NCBI GenBank assembly: GCA_964398955.1 | Contig: CAYNOZ010000001.1 | Location: 1 to 52,890 of the forward strand | Source: CAYNOZ01 sp964398955 | GTDB lineage: Archaea > Methanobacteriota_B > Thermococci > Thermococcales > CAYNOZ01 | Reading direction: 5' to 3' | Length of the DNA: 52,890 nt | Shown: positions 36,545-44,688 of the stretch, one piece after another | How positions within the stretch are numbered: the first letter of the stretch is position 1 | Layout: every line of letters starts with the position of its first letter | Notes under the pieces: generated by a model | The model's database searches: none | Told to the model about the DNA's origin: nothing | The model's input: the letters and a program-made list of their open reading frames with translations, nothing else | Made by a program: the position numbers and the translations under genes

Positions 36545-37497
36545 CCTAAGTCACCTGCCTTGCCTCTCAAATTTCTTCTGGTTTTTTCACTGAAAAATAC
36601 TATATTTTCAGGTTTTTTAATCCATTTAAAGTATGGAATTCTTTTTTCAATGTCATTACTATATTTCTGTTTTAGGTAGTTAATTCCATATTTGTCAAAT
36701 TCTTTTAAGATTTTCAGAATATCAGAGGATTTATTTGAAACTATAGCGAAATTTGCCGATTCAATAGCATATTTATTACCATTAAAGGAAATTGACAGTC
36801 CCATTTTCTCTTTGGTTTTTCTCAGCATTACAGAATCTGTGATACTATCCCCAATAACTTTAATCTCTGAGAGATCTTTATTTTCTTTAGAGATTATATC
36901 TAAAAGAGCTTCATATTTCCTTGATCCTCCGATAGGATCTACTTCATCTATTACTTTTCCGAAATTCGTTTTCGGTAAAATTTCCCAGAAAAATTTATCC
37001 AATTCACTTTTAATTTCTTCATTTACTTCCTTATAATTAACTATTTTTTTGCTCCAGTCTTTAACTATTTTTACATCTTTTTCTGGAATAGAATATTTTT
37101 CAATATCTAATTTAGTTGAGTATATGTATCTTTCATCCAGTTCTAAGTCTTCTGATATTTTCTTCAAAAGATGTTCGTAACTGGTGCTTATTATGTAAAC
37201 ATTCTCTTCTTCACGTAGATTTGAAATAGTTTCTTTTGCGCCTCTAAGATATTTAGCCCTATTTGATAGATCTTTTAAATCATCATTGGTTACTCCATGA
37301 GTTATTAAAAATGGTAATATTAGTTTTAATGTATTTCCAGCTTCATATCCATCCCTTTGTTCATCTAAAAACAATTTATCATCGTATTCTGATATTATTT
37401 CAAATATTTTACCGCCTTTAGGTACATATTCACTCATAGATAAGAATGCATGATCTATATCTACTAAAGGTCCTTCTAAATCAAAGATAGTTGTCAC
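36541..37497 (-). CDS. HAD-like protein related to the EhaR family
   Basis: A 318-residue HAD-superfamily-like protein. The first motif reads IFDLEGPLVD instead of DxDG, followed by HAFLSMSEYVPKGGKIFEIIS and GYEAGNTLKLILPFLITHG. This N-terminal pattern resembles, from memory, the methanogen family annotated as EhaR. A second HAD motif (YIISTSY, about 100) and the third/fourth region VIGDSITDSVML (about 217) are visible. The Asp of motif I is kept but its partner is Glu. Function unknown; its position between purD and pfkB suggests a nucleotide or sugar-phosphate substrate. GTG start overlapping purD by 4 bases. Confidence 0.7.
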   Translation of the reverse strand: MTTIFDLEGPLVDIDHAFLSMSEYVPKGGKIFEIISEYDDKLFLDEQRDGYEAGNTLKLILPFLITHGVTNDDLKDLSNRAKYLRGAKETISNLREEENVYIISTSYEHLLKKISEDLELDERYIYSTKLDIEKYSIPEKDVKIVKDWSKKIVNYKEVNEEIKSELDKFFWEILPKTNFGKVIDEVDPIGGSRKYEALLDIISKENKDLSEIKVIGDSITDSVMLRKTKEKMGLSISFNGNKYAIESANFAIVSNKSSDILKILKEFDKYGINYLKQKYSNDIEKRIPYFKWIKKPENIVFFSEKTRRNLRGKAGDLG

Positions 37498-38873
37498 TTA
37501 GTAAGCCTCCTAAGATTGTCAATACTTTTATTTATATGCTCTTCAGAAGCTATATCTTCCCTATACCTAAGTTCAGATCCTTTAATTTCACTAATGGCTT
37601 TTTGAGAAATTTTTCTAGCTTTTTCTATAGTATCTGCTATTCCTACAGCACAAACTGTTCTAGATGAGATAGAATAGGTCTCCTCGTCCTTCAATTCCAA
37701 ATCTGCAGGATATATCCTTAGTTGATTTCCATACTGTTCTTTCATTTTTAATGCATCGGTTAAGTCAACTTCCTTATCGCCCTTGTACTTTTCATCTCTA
37801 CCATAATCCCATGGAACCTTATATGTAACTACAGAAGCTTTATCCATAAAATCAAGAGCCTTCAAATTAGATTCTAAAATATCCAAGCAAATCTCAACGA
37901 AATCATTTTCTAGTAAGGGCATAATATTAATCATTTCAGGATCTCCAGGCCTGCTATTAATCTCCAATACTTTAAGACCATTAGAACCAATTATAAACCC
38001 TATATAGATAGATAAACCCTTTAAACCTGAATTAAAATCCCCATTCTTTAGCTTATTATGTAATTTCTTTCCTACTTCTAAGCTTTTCTCCCAGTCTTCC
38101 TCACTCATAAAAGGCAATATATTATTTTTAGATTTATAAGACCCCATTCCTCCAGTATTAGGTCCTTCATCGCCTTCAAACGCTCTTTTATAATCTCTAA
38201 CACTTGGAGTTTCTACTAAATGATCACCATCTGAGAAAAATTGAACACTAAATTCCTCACCATCTATTTTCCTCTCAATTATTACCATTCCATCTTCCAA
38301 ATTTGGATAAAAATAATTCTCAAATAATTCGTCCCTAGAATCGAAGTGATCACCCCATACTCCAACTCCTTTACCAGCGGCAGGAGTATCAGGTTTGACA
38401 GCTACCTCATCACCGATTTCATCTAAGTACTCAAATAGATCTTTTTTAGCTTCCATCTTAGAAGAATAATCATCAGGGTCAAAAACCTTAAACTCTGGAT
38501 TCATTTCAGGAAAAATTTCCTCTAACAATTCTCTTTGTCTAACCTTACTAGCTTCAATAGCAAACTCCGATGTAGGACATACCATCTGAATACCGGTATT
38601 CTTCTCTATTTTATCTCTCACACCATCAATGATGGGGCCTTCCGGACCTACCAAACCAAATCTTATATTATTTTCATGTTTTTTAGCGAATTCAACAATT
38701 TTATCAACATCTAAATCTGGTATAACCCTATGTTCTGTAGATTTTTCTAAATTAAATGGATTATTTTGCTTATCCACTACATAAAGATCTACATCATGCT
38801 TGCTTTTATCAAGAGCATCCACGATTGATGCTCCTCTTGCTCCATATGATATTACCAAAATTCCAATCTTCAT
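37494..38873 (-). CDS. purD: Phosphoribosylamine-glycine ligase PurD
   Basis: GAR synthetase, 459 residues, an ATP-grasp ligase joining phosphoribosylamine and glycine. The ATP loop VKPDTPAAGKGVGVWGD (about 158-174), GEEFSVQFFSDG, PSVRDYKRAFEGDEGPNTG split across 222-240 and LEINSRPGDPEMINIMPLL are all PurD features. The length exceeds the usual 430 residues slightly. It overlaps purF by 4 bases and the HAD gene by 4 bases. Confidence 0.95.
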   Translation of the reverse strand: MKIGILVISYGARGASIVDALDKSKHDVDLYVVDKQNNPFNLEKSTEHRVIPDLDVDKIVEFAKKHENNIRFGLVGPEGPIIDGVRDKIEKNTGIQMVCPTSEFAIEASKVRQRELLEEIFPEMNPEFKVFDPDDYSSKMEAKKDLFEYLDEIGDEVAVKPDTPAAGKGVGVWGDHFDSRDELFENYFYPNLEDGMVIIERKIDGEEFSVQFFSDGDHLVETPSVRDYKRAFEGDEGPNTGGMGSYKSKNNILPFMSEEDWEKSLEVGKKLHNKLKNGDFNSGLKGLSIYIGFIIGSNGLKVLEINSRPGDPEMINIMPLLENDFVEICLDILESNLKALDFMDKASVVTYKVPWDYGRDEKYKGDKEVDLTDALKMKEQYGNQLRIYPADLELKDEETYSISSRTVCAVGIADTIEKARKISQKAISEIKGSELRYREDIASEEHINKSIDNLRRLTK

Positions 38874-40333
38874 AGATCCACCTCATCCTCTACTTCAAAA
38901 GGATAATTATCATTCAAACATCCTAAACAGAGATCATCAATTCCTATAGCTTTCTTTAAATTATCTATAGAATTATAGTATAAAGAATCAGATCCAAGTA
39001 CTTCATTCGCTTCTTTACTTATTTTTTTTACAGAAATTTTCCCTTTAACATACTCTTCATAGGATGGTAATTGACTAACGAATAATTCTTCTCTAGTAGG
39101 AATATCTAATCCAAAGAAACATGGCGAAACTAATGGAGGGCAAGAAATTCTTATATGAACCTCTTCAACTCCTAAATCTCTTACTTTCTTAATCATACTT
39201 CGTATACTGGTTCCACGAACTAATGAATCATCAAATAAAACTATTTTTTCCCCACTCATGAGATCATCTATGAAAGAAAGCTTTCTCTTAACAACGCTTT
39301 CTCTATCACTCTGATTACATTGTATAAAACTTCTTTCCGGAATAAATCGATCTCTCATAATTCCTTCAACATAAGGTAAGTTAGATTCTAGTGCAAATCC
39401 TTCTGCAGCGTATCTACCGCTATCCAGTATTGGTACTACCATTCCATCATTCACTTCATGATCCTTAGCAAGTTCTCTCCCAAGATCCATCCTTATCTTC
39501 CCAATATCCCGTCCATCTAGATGAGAATCAGGCCTTGAAAGATAAACATGTTCAAACATACAATGTTGATGTTCTTCAACAGGTATTCTAAATCTTTCAA
39601 TTCCACTAGAATTGATTCTTATTAGTTCTCCAGGTTTTACCTCCTCAAAAGTTTTATTTTTAAATATTTTATCGAAAGTAGAGGATTCAGAACTTAAAGC
39701 ATATGATTCACCAGAATTAGAAATACACAGAGGACGTATACCTAATGGGTCCCTGAATCCTATTAATTCTCCTTGTTCGGTTATTCCGAGAACTGCATAT
39801 CCTCCTTCTAGTTCATTAAATATTCTTTCAAAATTATTATCTTCTAAAGATTCTAGAAGTAAATACCCAATTATTTCAGCGTTAGTACCTATCTCGTCAT
39901 ATTGATTGAAATACTTTTCTTTTAAATACTCGAAATTACTTAGAGTTCCATTAAAAGCTATTGAAATTTTTTTACCATCTTTTTCAACTTCAATAGGTTG
40001 AGCATGTTTCCATTCATTCACTTCTTCAGTTGAATACCTGTTATGGCCAATTCCGGCTCCTGCACTTAACTTATCAACTATTATCCTCCCGTGATCCTCC
40101 CCTCTACTCTCTTTTTCTTGAACAAAATCTCTAGTTTCTGGAGCAAAAACATCTTTTACATACCCTATATCTTTATAGGTATTCATAGATCCATTATGAA
40201 TTGTCATTCCAGTAGATTCATGTCCTCTATGCTGTAAACTAAGTAAAGCTCTATAAATGAATAGAGGAATACTGGATTTATCTTCTTCTGAATTAGTGAA
40301 TATACCGAAAACTCCGCAGTGATCATTTACCAT
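38870..40333 (-). CDS. purF: Amidophosphoribosyltransferase PurF
   Basis: Glutamine PRPP amidotransferase, 487 residues, first committed step of purine synthesis. A 5-residue propeptide (MVNDH) precedes the catalytic Cys6 (CGVFGIF), which becomes the N-terminal nucleophile after cleavage. The PRPP loop is IVLFDDSLVRGTSI. Cysteines in HCMFEHVY, PPLVSPCFFG and DLCLGCLNDNYP match the [4Fe-4S] ligands of the Bacillus-type enzyme, so it is likely an oxygen-sensitive iron-sulfur protein. GAGGT lies upstream of the ATG; the gene starts 2 bases after the purT stop. Confidence 0.95.
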   Translation of the reverse strand: MVNDHCGVFGIFTNSEEDKSSIPLFIYRALLSLQHRGHESTGMTIHNGSMNTYKDIGYVKDVFAPETRDFVQEKESRGEDHGRIIVDKLSAGAGIGHNRYSTEEVNEWKHAQPIEVEKDGKKISIAFNGTLSNFEYLKEKYFNQYDEIGTNAEIIGYLLLESLEDNNFERIFNELEGGYAVLGITEQGELIGFRDPLGIRPLCISNSGESYALSSESSTFDKIFKNKTFEEVKPGELIRINSSGIERFRIPVEEHQHCMFEHVYLSRPDSHLDGRDIGKIRMDLGRELAKDHEVNDGMVVPILDSGRYAAEGFALESNLPYVEGIMRDRFIPERSFIQCNQSDRESVVKRKLSFIDDLMSGEKIVLFDDSLVRGTSIRSMIKKVRDLGVEEVHIRISCPPLVSPCFFGLDIPTREELFVSQLPSYEEYVKGKISVKKISKEANEVLGSDSLYYNSIDNLKKAIGIDDLCLGCLNDNYPFEVEDEVDL

Positions 40334-40335
40334 AA

Positions 40336-41733
40336 TTAAACCTCTAAATGCTTTTTAACTGAATCTTGAGATTCCCATTTAGAATATTGATTACTTTTCA
40401 TAATTATACTATGAGCTGCTTTTTCAGAATTTTTCTTAGCTTCTAAAACATTTTCTCCACTACTTATAGCGATACCCATTCTTTCTTCTACTATCCTATG
40501 CGGATGTGGATCATGATAAGCGAAAGGCTTTCCAAAATGGTATATCTCCGCGTATTTCTCAGCTTTCTTAATTCCTTTATATTCAAGTCCATAACCCCTT
40601 ACATTTCTAGGAGATTTAAAAACATGAGTAGAAGCTGGTTTTATGCACTCTATCAACTTATAACCATTTTCTTCTTTATTAGGAATATTTCTTCCTGTAA
40701 TAGCTTTTAAATGAAGCCCTCCTTCACTAAAACCAGGCTCATGACTTCTATAGGTGACCATGCCAGTATCATGAGGTCTTGGAGAACATTCATTCCCATA
40801 GACCGTTACTTCTCCATTTTCTTCTTTAACAAACATTTCAACGCCGAAAATCCCCAATCCACCTAATTCATCAGTTATTTTCTTAGCAACATCATAAATC
40901 TTTTTTTCAGCTACTTTAGCAAGTCTTTTATCCTTTCTTTCATCCTCAGGAGACCAAGGCAAGTATTCTTCCACTTTGGGGCCTTGCCAAGAAGAGTGAT
41001 AATCAGAATCGATTTGATAATGTCCAACTGGTTTAGGAAAACTTGTCTTAATGTCCCCAGAACTATCCAAATGTCTAACCGCTAATTCTGTCACTTCAGT
41101 ATCAAAATCTATAAACTCTTCAATTATTGCCTCATCCCCTCTACCTCTTGCATCTTCTATAGCAAACTTTCTAGCTTTTTCTATATCGCTTTCATCTTCT
41201 ATTAAATATGAACCCTTACCAGAAGACGACATTATAGCCTTACTAATACACGGAAATCCTATATCCATTACAGTTTCTCTAAATTCCTCAGGAACTTCAG
41301 TAGTAGTGAATCTATAATCACTCGTTGGAACATCTGCATCCTCTGCTATAGTTTTTCTAATAAGTTTTCTATTCATGCAAATTTTAGTCGCATTAGCATT
41401 AGGAATTACATTCCATCCTTCCTCTTCAAGTTCTATCAGCATATCAGTATCAATGGCCTCAATTTCAGGGATTATTACATCAGGCTTTTCTTTTTCCACC
41501 ACTTGTCTCATTGCATTACCATCAATCATATCAAAAACATATTCTTTATCAGCAACTTTACTAGCGGGAGCCCCTTGATATCTGTCAACTGATATAAGTT
41601 CATAAGATCCAAATCTTCTAGCTTCTCTAAAAACTTCCTGACCGAGTTCCCCTGCACCAAACATGACGATTTTGTAGGATTCACCCTGTGATTCTCCTGC
41701 TACATCCATCATCTCAAACAATATTAACCCCAT
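40336..41733 (-). CDS. purT: Formate-dependent GAR transformylase PurT
   Basis: PurT, 465 residues, an ATP-grasp enzyme making formyl-GAR from GAR, formate and ATP without folate. The N-terminal FGAGELGQEVFREARRFG (about 25-42), SVDRYQGAPA, the ATP-binding SSSGKGSYLI loop and ECSPRPHDTGMVT are typical. It has an N-terminal extension compared with bacterial PurT and a long C-terminal region. ATG 41733 lies about 24 bases after a TATA-like TTTAAAAA, so a leaderless or near-leaderless transcript is likely; ATGs at 41712 and 41709 are alternatives. It is the first gene of the purine operon. Confidence 0.94.
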   Translation of the reverse strand: MGLILFEMMDVAGESQGESYKIVMFGAGELGQEVFREARRFGSYELISVDRYQGAPASKVADKEYVFDMIDGNAMRQVVEKEKPDVIIPEIEAIDTDMLIELEEEGWNVIPNANATKICMNRKLIRKTIAEDADVPTSDYRFTTTEVPEEFRETVMDIGFPCISKAIMSSSGKGSYLIEDESDIEKARKFAIEDARGRGDEAIIEEFIDFDTEVTELAVRHLDSSGDIKTSFPKPVGHYQIDSDYHSSWQGPKVEEYLPWSPEDERKDKRLAKVAEKKIYDVAKKITDELGGLGIFGVEMFVKEENGEVTVYGNECSPRPHDTGMVTYRSHEPGFSEGGLHLKAITGRNIPNKEENGYKLIECIKPASTHVFKSPRNVRGYGLEYKGIKKAEKYAEIYHFGKPFAYHDPHPHRIVEERMGIAISSGENVLEAKKNSEKAAHSIIMKSNQYSKWESQDSVKKHLEV

Positions 41734-41789
41734 TATGTTAAAAAATAGTTGTTTTTTAAATGTTTTTTAGCAAAAATATGTTAAAAAAT
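41734..41789 (-). promoter_or_regulatory. Purine operon promoter with a repeated 13-base element
   Basis: On the coding strand, ATTTTTTAACATA occurs twice exactly, at 41777-41789 and at 41734-41746, 43 bases apart. The copies flank a TATA-like TTTAAAAA at 41751-41760. One copy lies upstream of TATA and the other spans the expected transcription start, directly before the purT ATG. This is the geometry of an operator pair. The AT-richness makes chance repeats easier, so this remains a candidate. Confidence 0.4.
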
Positions 41790-42275
41790 TATGATAAAAA
41801 ACTACCCCAACAAAAATCAAAAGTACACCCCCAAAATAATCAGGAACCCCCCCTATAAGACTCAACAGATCTAAAATTCCCATAATTTAATTAAAATAAT
41901 AAAAGAACTTTATCATACAAAAAATAACAAAACTTCAAAAAAAAACATGTTACTATCGAATTCAAACTAAGTTCCAAGTCACTAACCTAGAAGAAAAGCA
42001 CTATAATCTTACAATCTCAAATCTCTAATAAAAATAGTCAAGCCCTGCTATAAATGATTATTTATAAGGTAGAACTCTAAAGAACCTCCACCAATTATTA
42101 AACCTCTTCTCCGATAGTTTTTAGGTAAGTCGTAACCAATTTAGATAATTATGAAGAGAAAGTCTCTCTAAACCTAATTTCCATAAGTAAATATAAGCAA
42201 ATCAAGAGCAAACAGATAGAAGTTAAACTTCAGAACGGAAAGGATCTCAATGACCCCCAATAACTATAACTTAGA
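41790..42275. other. Gene-free spacer between gfcR-like gene and purT
   Basis: About 490 AT-rich bases without a plausible gene on either strand. At 42218-42249 there is a small perfect hairpin (GAAGTTAAACTTC) followed by an 18/20 match to the element end at the window start, listed separately. The rest shows short C-runs near 41826-41855 and nothing I can interpret. Confidence 0.55.
42219..42250 (+). mobile_element. Degenerate IS200/IS605 right-end copy
   Basis: TCAGAACGGAAAGGATCTCA at 42230-42249 differs at two positions from the sequence at 4-23 of the window. It is preceded by a hairpin GAAGTTAAACTTC. No coding sequence of a transposon remains nearby. Read together with position 1-30 it indicates that one element family has visited both sites. 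Confidence 0.35.
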
Positions 42276-42974
42276 TTAATATTTCAAAAGAGTTTGTACT
42301 GGACAATCTACCAGATCTTTTATTTCTTCCAATCCCTCTTCAACACTAATCAAGGTAAAAACTCCTACTATCTCTGAATTAGTTTTTTTAGCCATTTTTA
42401 TAAGAGCCTTTTGGGTATCTCCAGTTCTTATAAGATCATCGATTATTAAAACCTTATCTTCATTCAAAGAACCTTTCGGTATAAAATAACTATCACTTCT
42501 ACCAGACCCCAATTTATACCTGACTTCAACAAAATTATCAATACCAATTTCCTTCCTACTCTTAGCAAAAATACAATTTACCCCAAGCTCTTTCCCTATA
42601 TGAACTCCCAAAGGAATTCCATCACTAGCAGCTGTTAAAACCTTTTCTGAATCATCAAATCTCTCAGATACCAAATCTGCTACAGTTTCCATAAAAGAGG
42701 TATTAAAAATCAATTCAGAATTATCTATATATCCATCCTCATCGAATCTAACGAGCTTTTCAGTTTCTTTTTCGAGAAAATCTTGGCCGAAAAGATCTAC
42801 TATTTCCTCAGCTCTTTTAATATCTGGCAACACTCTCCCCATTATGTATCTATTCAAAGTGACAGAAGAAAAACCAGTAAGGTCTGACAATTCTTCATAA
42901 GTATTTGTATTTTTAAGAAATTTCAAGAATTTTATAGCCTTTAATTGTTTCTTAACCTTTTCAACTCTTTTCAT
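42276..42974 (-). CDS. gfcR: GfcR-type transcription regulator (HTH + phosphoribosyltransferase domain)
   Basis: A 232-residue archaeal regulator joining an N-terminal helix-turn-helix (about residues 15-60, with YEELSDLTGFSSVTLNRYI) to a PRTase-fold domain with the PRPP loop VLIIDDLIRTGDT (175-187). GfcR-family proteins control sugar catabolism in haloarchaea, and related proteins regulate nucleotide genes in other archaea. Here it sits upstream of the purT-led operon on the same strand, so PRPP- or nucleotide-responsive control of purine genes is a natural inference. A TATA-like AATATTATATTG precedes its ATG. Confidence 0.85.
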   Translation of the reverse strand: MKRVEKVKKQLKAIKFLKFLKNTNTYEELSDLTGFSSVTLNRYIMGRVLPDIKRAEEIVDLFGQDFLEKETEKLVRFDEDGYIDNSELIFNTSFMETVADLVSERFDDSEKVLTAASDGIPLGVHIGKELGVNCIFAKSRKEIGIDNFVEVRYKLGSGRSDSYFIPKGSLNEDKVLIIDDLIRTGDTQKALIKMAKKTNSEIVGVFTLISVEEGLEEIKDLVDCPVQTLLKY

Positions 42975-43004
42975 TGTTTAACCTTAACAATATAATATTG
43001 TAGT

Positions 43005-43082
43005 TGGTGCGGTGACCGGGATTTGAACCCGGGTAACAAGCTTGGCAAGCTTGTGTCTTGGGCCAACCTGGACCATCACCGC
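43005..43082 (-). tRNA. tRNA-Gly (anticodon GCC)
   Basis: Minus strand. The acceptor stem is GCGGTGA/TCACCGC and the anticodon loop TTGCCAA gives GCC on a CAAGC/GCTTG stem. The T arm reads CCGGGTTCAAATCCCGG. Discriminator A is followed by an encoded CCA (43005-43007). Confidence 0.96.
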
Positions 43083-43099
43083 AGAAAATAGTATTCAAA

Positions 43100-43176
43100 T
43101 GGTGCCGCGACCCGGATTTGAACCGGGGACACCCAGATCTTCAGTCTGGTGCTCTCCCAGGCTAAGCTATCGCGGC
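43100..43176 (-). tRNA. tRNA-Phe (anticodon GAA)
   Basis: Minus strand. The acceptor stem is GCCGCGA/TCGCGGC; the anticodon loop CTGAAGA gives GAA on a CCAGA/TCTGG stem. The T arm reads CCCGGTTCAAATCCGGG and CCA is encoded (43100-43102). It is 17 bases upstream of tRNA-Gly and likely cotranscribed with it. Confidence 0.96.
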
Positions 43177-43282
43177 CATAATTACTATAGTTTTGAGTGC
43201 AATGTTATATTTAAAATTTTCCCTTTTTTGTCCATTATAGTTTTAACTTGAGTTAATTATATATTTTTCTGGGGTAGTCTTT

Positions 43283-43792
43283 ATGGAGTTAGAAAAAAGG
43301 CATTTTATAAAGAGTAGTGAGGAGCGTAGAATTAGGAGGAAGCTTTCTGATTCTTTTGGGGATGAGGCTGCTGGCTTGTTACTTCCTGAGAGTTCTGATT
43401 TGGAGATAGCTGAGTTGGATGAGCAAGATGTTATTTTAATTGATGGAGATATATCTTTATTTAGTACTGAAAAAGGTTTTATGCCTTTAACAAACCGTTT
43501 AAAAAAGCTTGATAAAGATGTTAGGATCAATGCTGAAAGGAAGGTTGTTGTAGATGAAGGGGCTGTTGAATTTATTTTAGATGGTGCAGATATAATGTCT
43601 CCTGGTATAGTAGATGCTGATAAATCAATTGAAGAGGGTGAGATAGTCTTTGTTATTGATAAAGATTATGCAGAACCTTTAGCTATTGGTATCGCTTTAG
43701 TTTCCGGAGAGAAAATGGTTAAATCGAATAAAGGTAAGGCAATTAAATCAATCCATTATGCTGGAGATGAATTATGGAAAGAATCTAGATGA
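43283..43792 (+). CDS. PUA-domain RNA-binding protein (MCT-1-like)
   Basis: A 169-residue protein with an N-terminal archaeal pre-PUA region and a C-terminal PUA domain (about 85-160: RKVVVDEGAVEFILDGADIM, PGIVDADKSIEEGEIVFVI). Such proteins are the archaeal relatives of MCT-1/DENR partners and bind RNA in translation. It lies 9 bases upstream of dtdA, with GAGGTG bridging the two genes. A TATA-like TTAATTATATAT lies about 25 bases before the ATG, suggesting a leaderless start. Confidence 0.85.
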   Translation: MELEKRHFIKSSEERRIRRKLSDSFGDEAAGLLLPESSDLEIAELDEQDVILIDGDISLFSTEKGFMPLTNRLKKLDKDVRINAERKVVVDEGAVEFILDGADIMSPGIVDADKSIEEGEIVFVIDKDYAEPLAIGIALVSGEKMVKSNKGKAIKSIHYAGDELWKESR

Positions 43793-43801
43793 GGTGTTTT
43801 A

Positions 43802-44620
43802 ATGAAATTTCTTATAGGAACACAAAAAGACATTGCTTCCGTTAACATGATTAATAATCTTCAAAGTTTAGGTTTTAATGAAATAGATGAGAAAAAAGAG
43901 AATTTTAATGTATATAAGAAGGATGATTTTATTTTATTAGAATCTGATAGAGAACTTATCTATTATGATGATTTATTGGATGTTATTAGGAAAGATTTTG
44001 AGACCGATATAGATTATGTAGTTTTTTTGTCGAAACATGCTAGTGAATCCGGTATACCTACTCTTACTACTCATGTAACTGGTAATCTTTCAGATGAAGC
44101 TAAATATGGTGGGAAACCGGAATCTTTGGCAATTCCTTTACCTAATAAGATGAAATTGATTTTGGAGAATTTGAAGAATAAGGTAGATGAAAATAATTTA
44201 GATTATGAAGTGTCTTATGAAGCTACTCATCATGGGCCGACTGAGATAGATGTCCCGTTATTGTTTGTTGAGATTGGGAGTTCTGAAAGTCGTTGGAAGG
44301 ATAAGATGGCTGGTAAAGTTATTGTAGAATCTTTGCTTAATTCTTTAAATTCAGTTAAAACTTTTAAACCTGTATTAGGGGTTGGAGGAGGACATTATGC
44401 TCCAAGACATACTGATGAAGCATTTGGAAGAGATATTGCATACGGACACATCATACCTGAATATATGAATCCTAAAGAGAAAGTTATCAAGGATGCTATT
44501 ATGAAAACATCAAAAAGTTTAAATGAAATGATAGTTCATTCTAATAGGACTCCTAAAACTCTAATGGAAAAGGTTCTTAACATTAGCGACGAACTTGGTA
44601 TAAAGGTTAAAGAGTTATAG
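43802..44620 (+). CDS. dtdA: D-aminoacyl-tRNA deacylase DtdA
   Basis: Archaeal/plant-type (GEK1-like) D-aminoacyl-tRNA deacylase, 272 residues, which frees tRNA from misattached D-amino acids using zinc. Family motifs are VFLSKHASESGIPTLTTH (74-91), the EATHHGPTEIDVP segment (138-150), FVEIGSSES, GVGGGHYAPRHTD and GHIIPEY. It sits between the PUA protein gene and ftsZ, consistent with a translation-quality role. Confidence 0.94.
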   Translation: MKFLIGTQKDIASVNMINNLQSLGFNEIDEKKENFNVYKKDDFILLESDRELIYYDDLLDVIRKDFETDIDYVVFLSKHASESGIPTLTTHVTGNLSDEAKYGGKPESLAIPLPNKMKLILENLKNKVDENNLDYEVSYEATHHGPTEIDVPLLFVEIGSSESRWKDKMAGKVIVESLLNSLNSVKTFKPVLGVGGGHYAPRHTDEAFGRDIAYGHIIPEYMNPKEKVIKDAIMKTSKSLNEMIVHSNRTPKTLMEKVLNISDELGIKVKEL

Positions 44621-44688
44621 TAAAATTTGGATATGATAATAGTAATATTTATATATTAATTTACTTGCTTATATAGGAGGGTTCATTT

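Noticed and set aside
43042..43251. A 69-codon plus-strand open frame
   Set aside because: It overlaps tRNA-Gly and tRNA-Phe and has no protein-like features.
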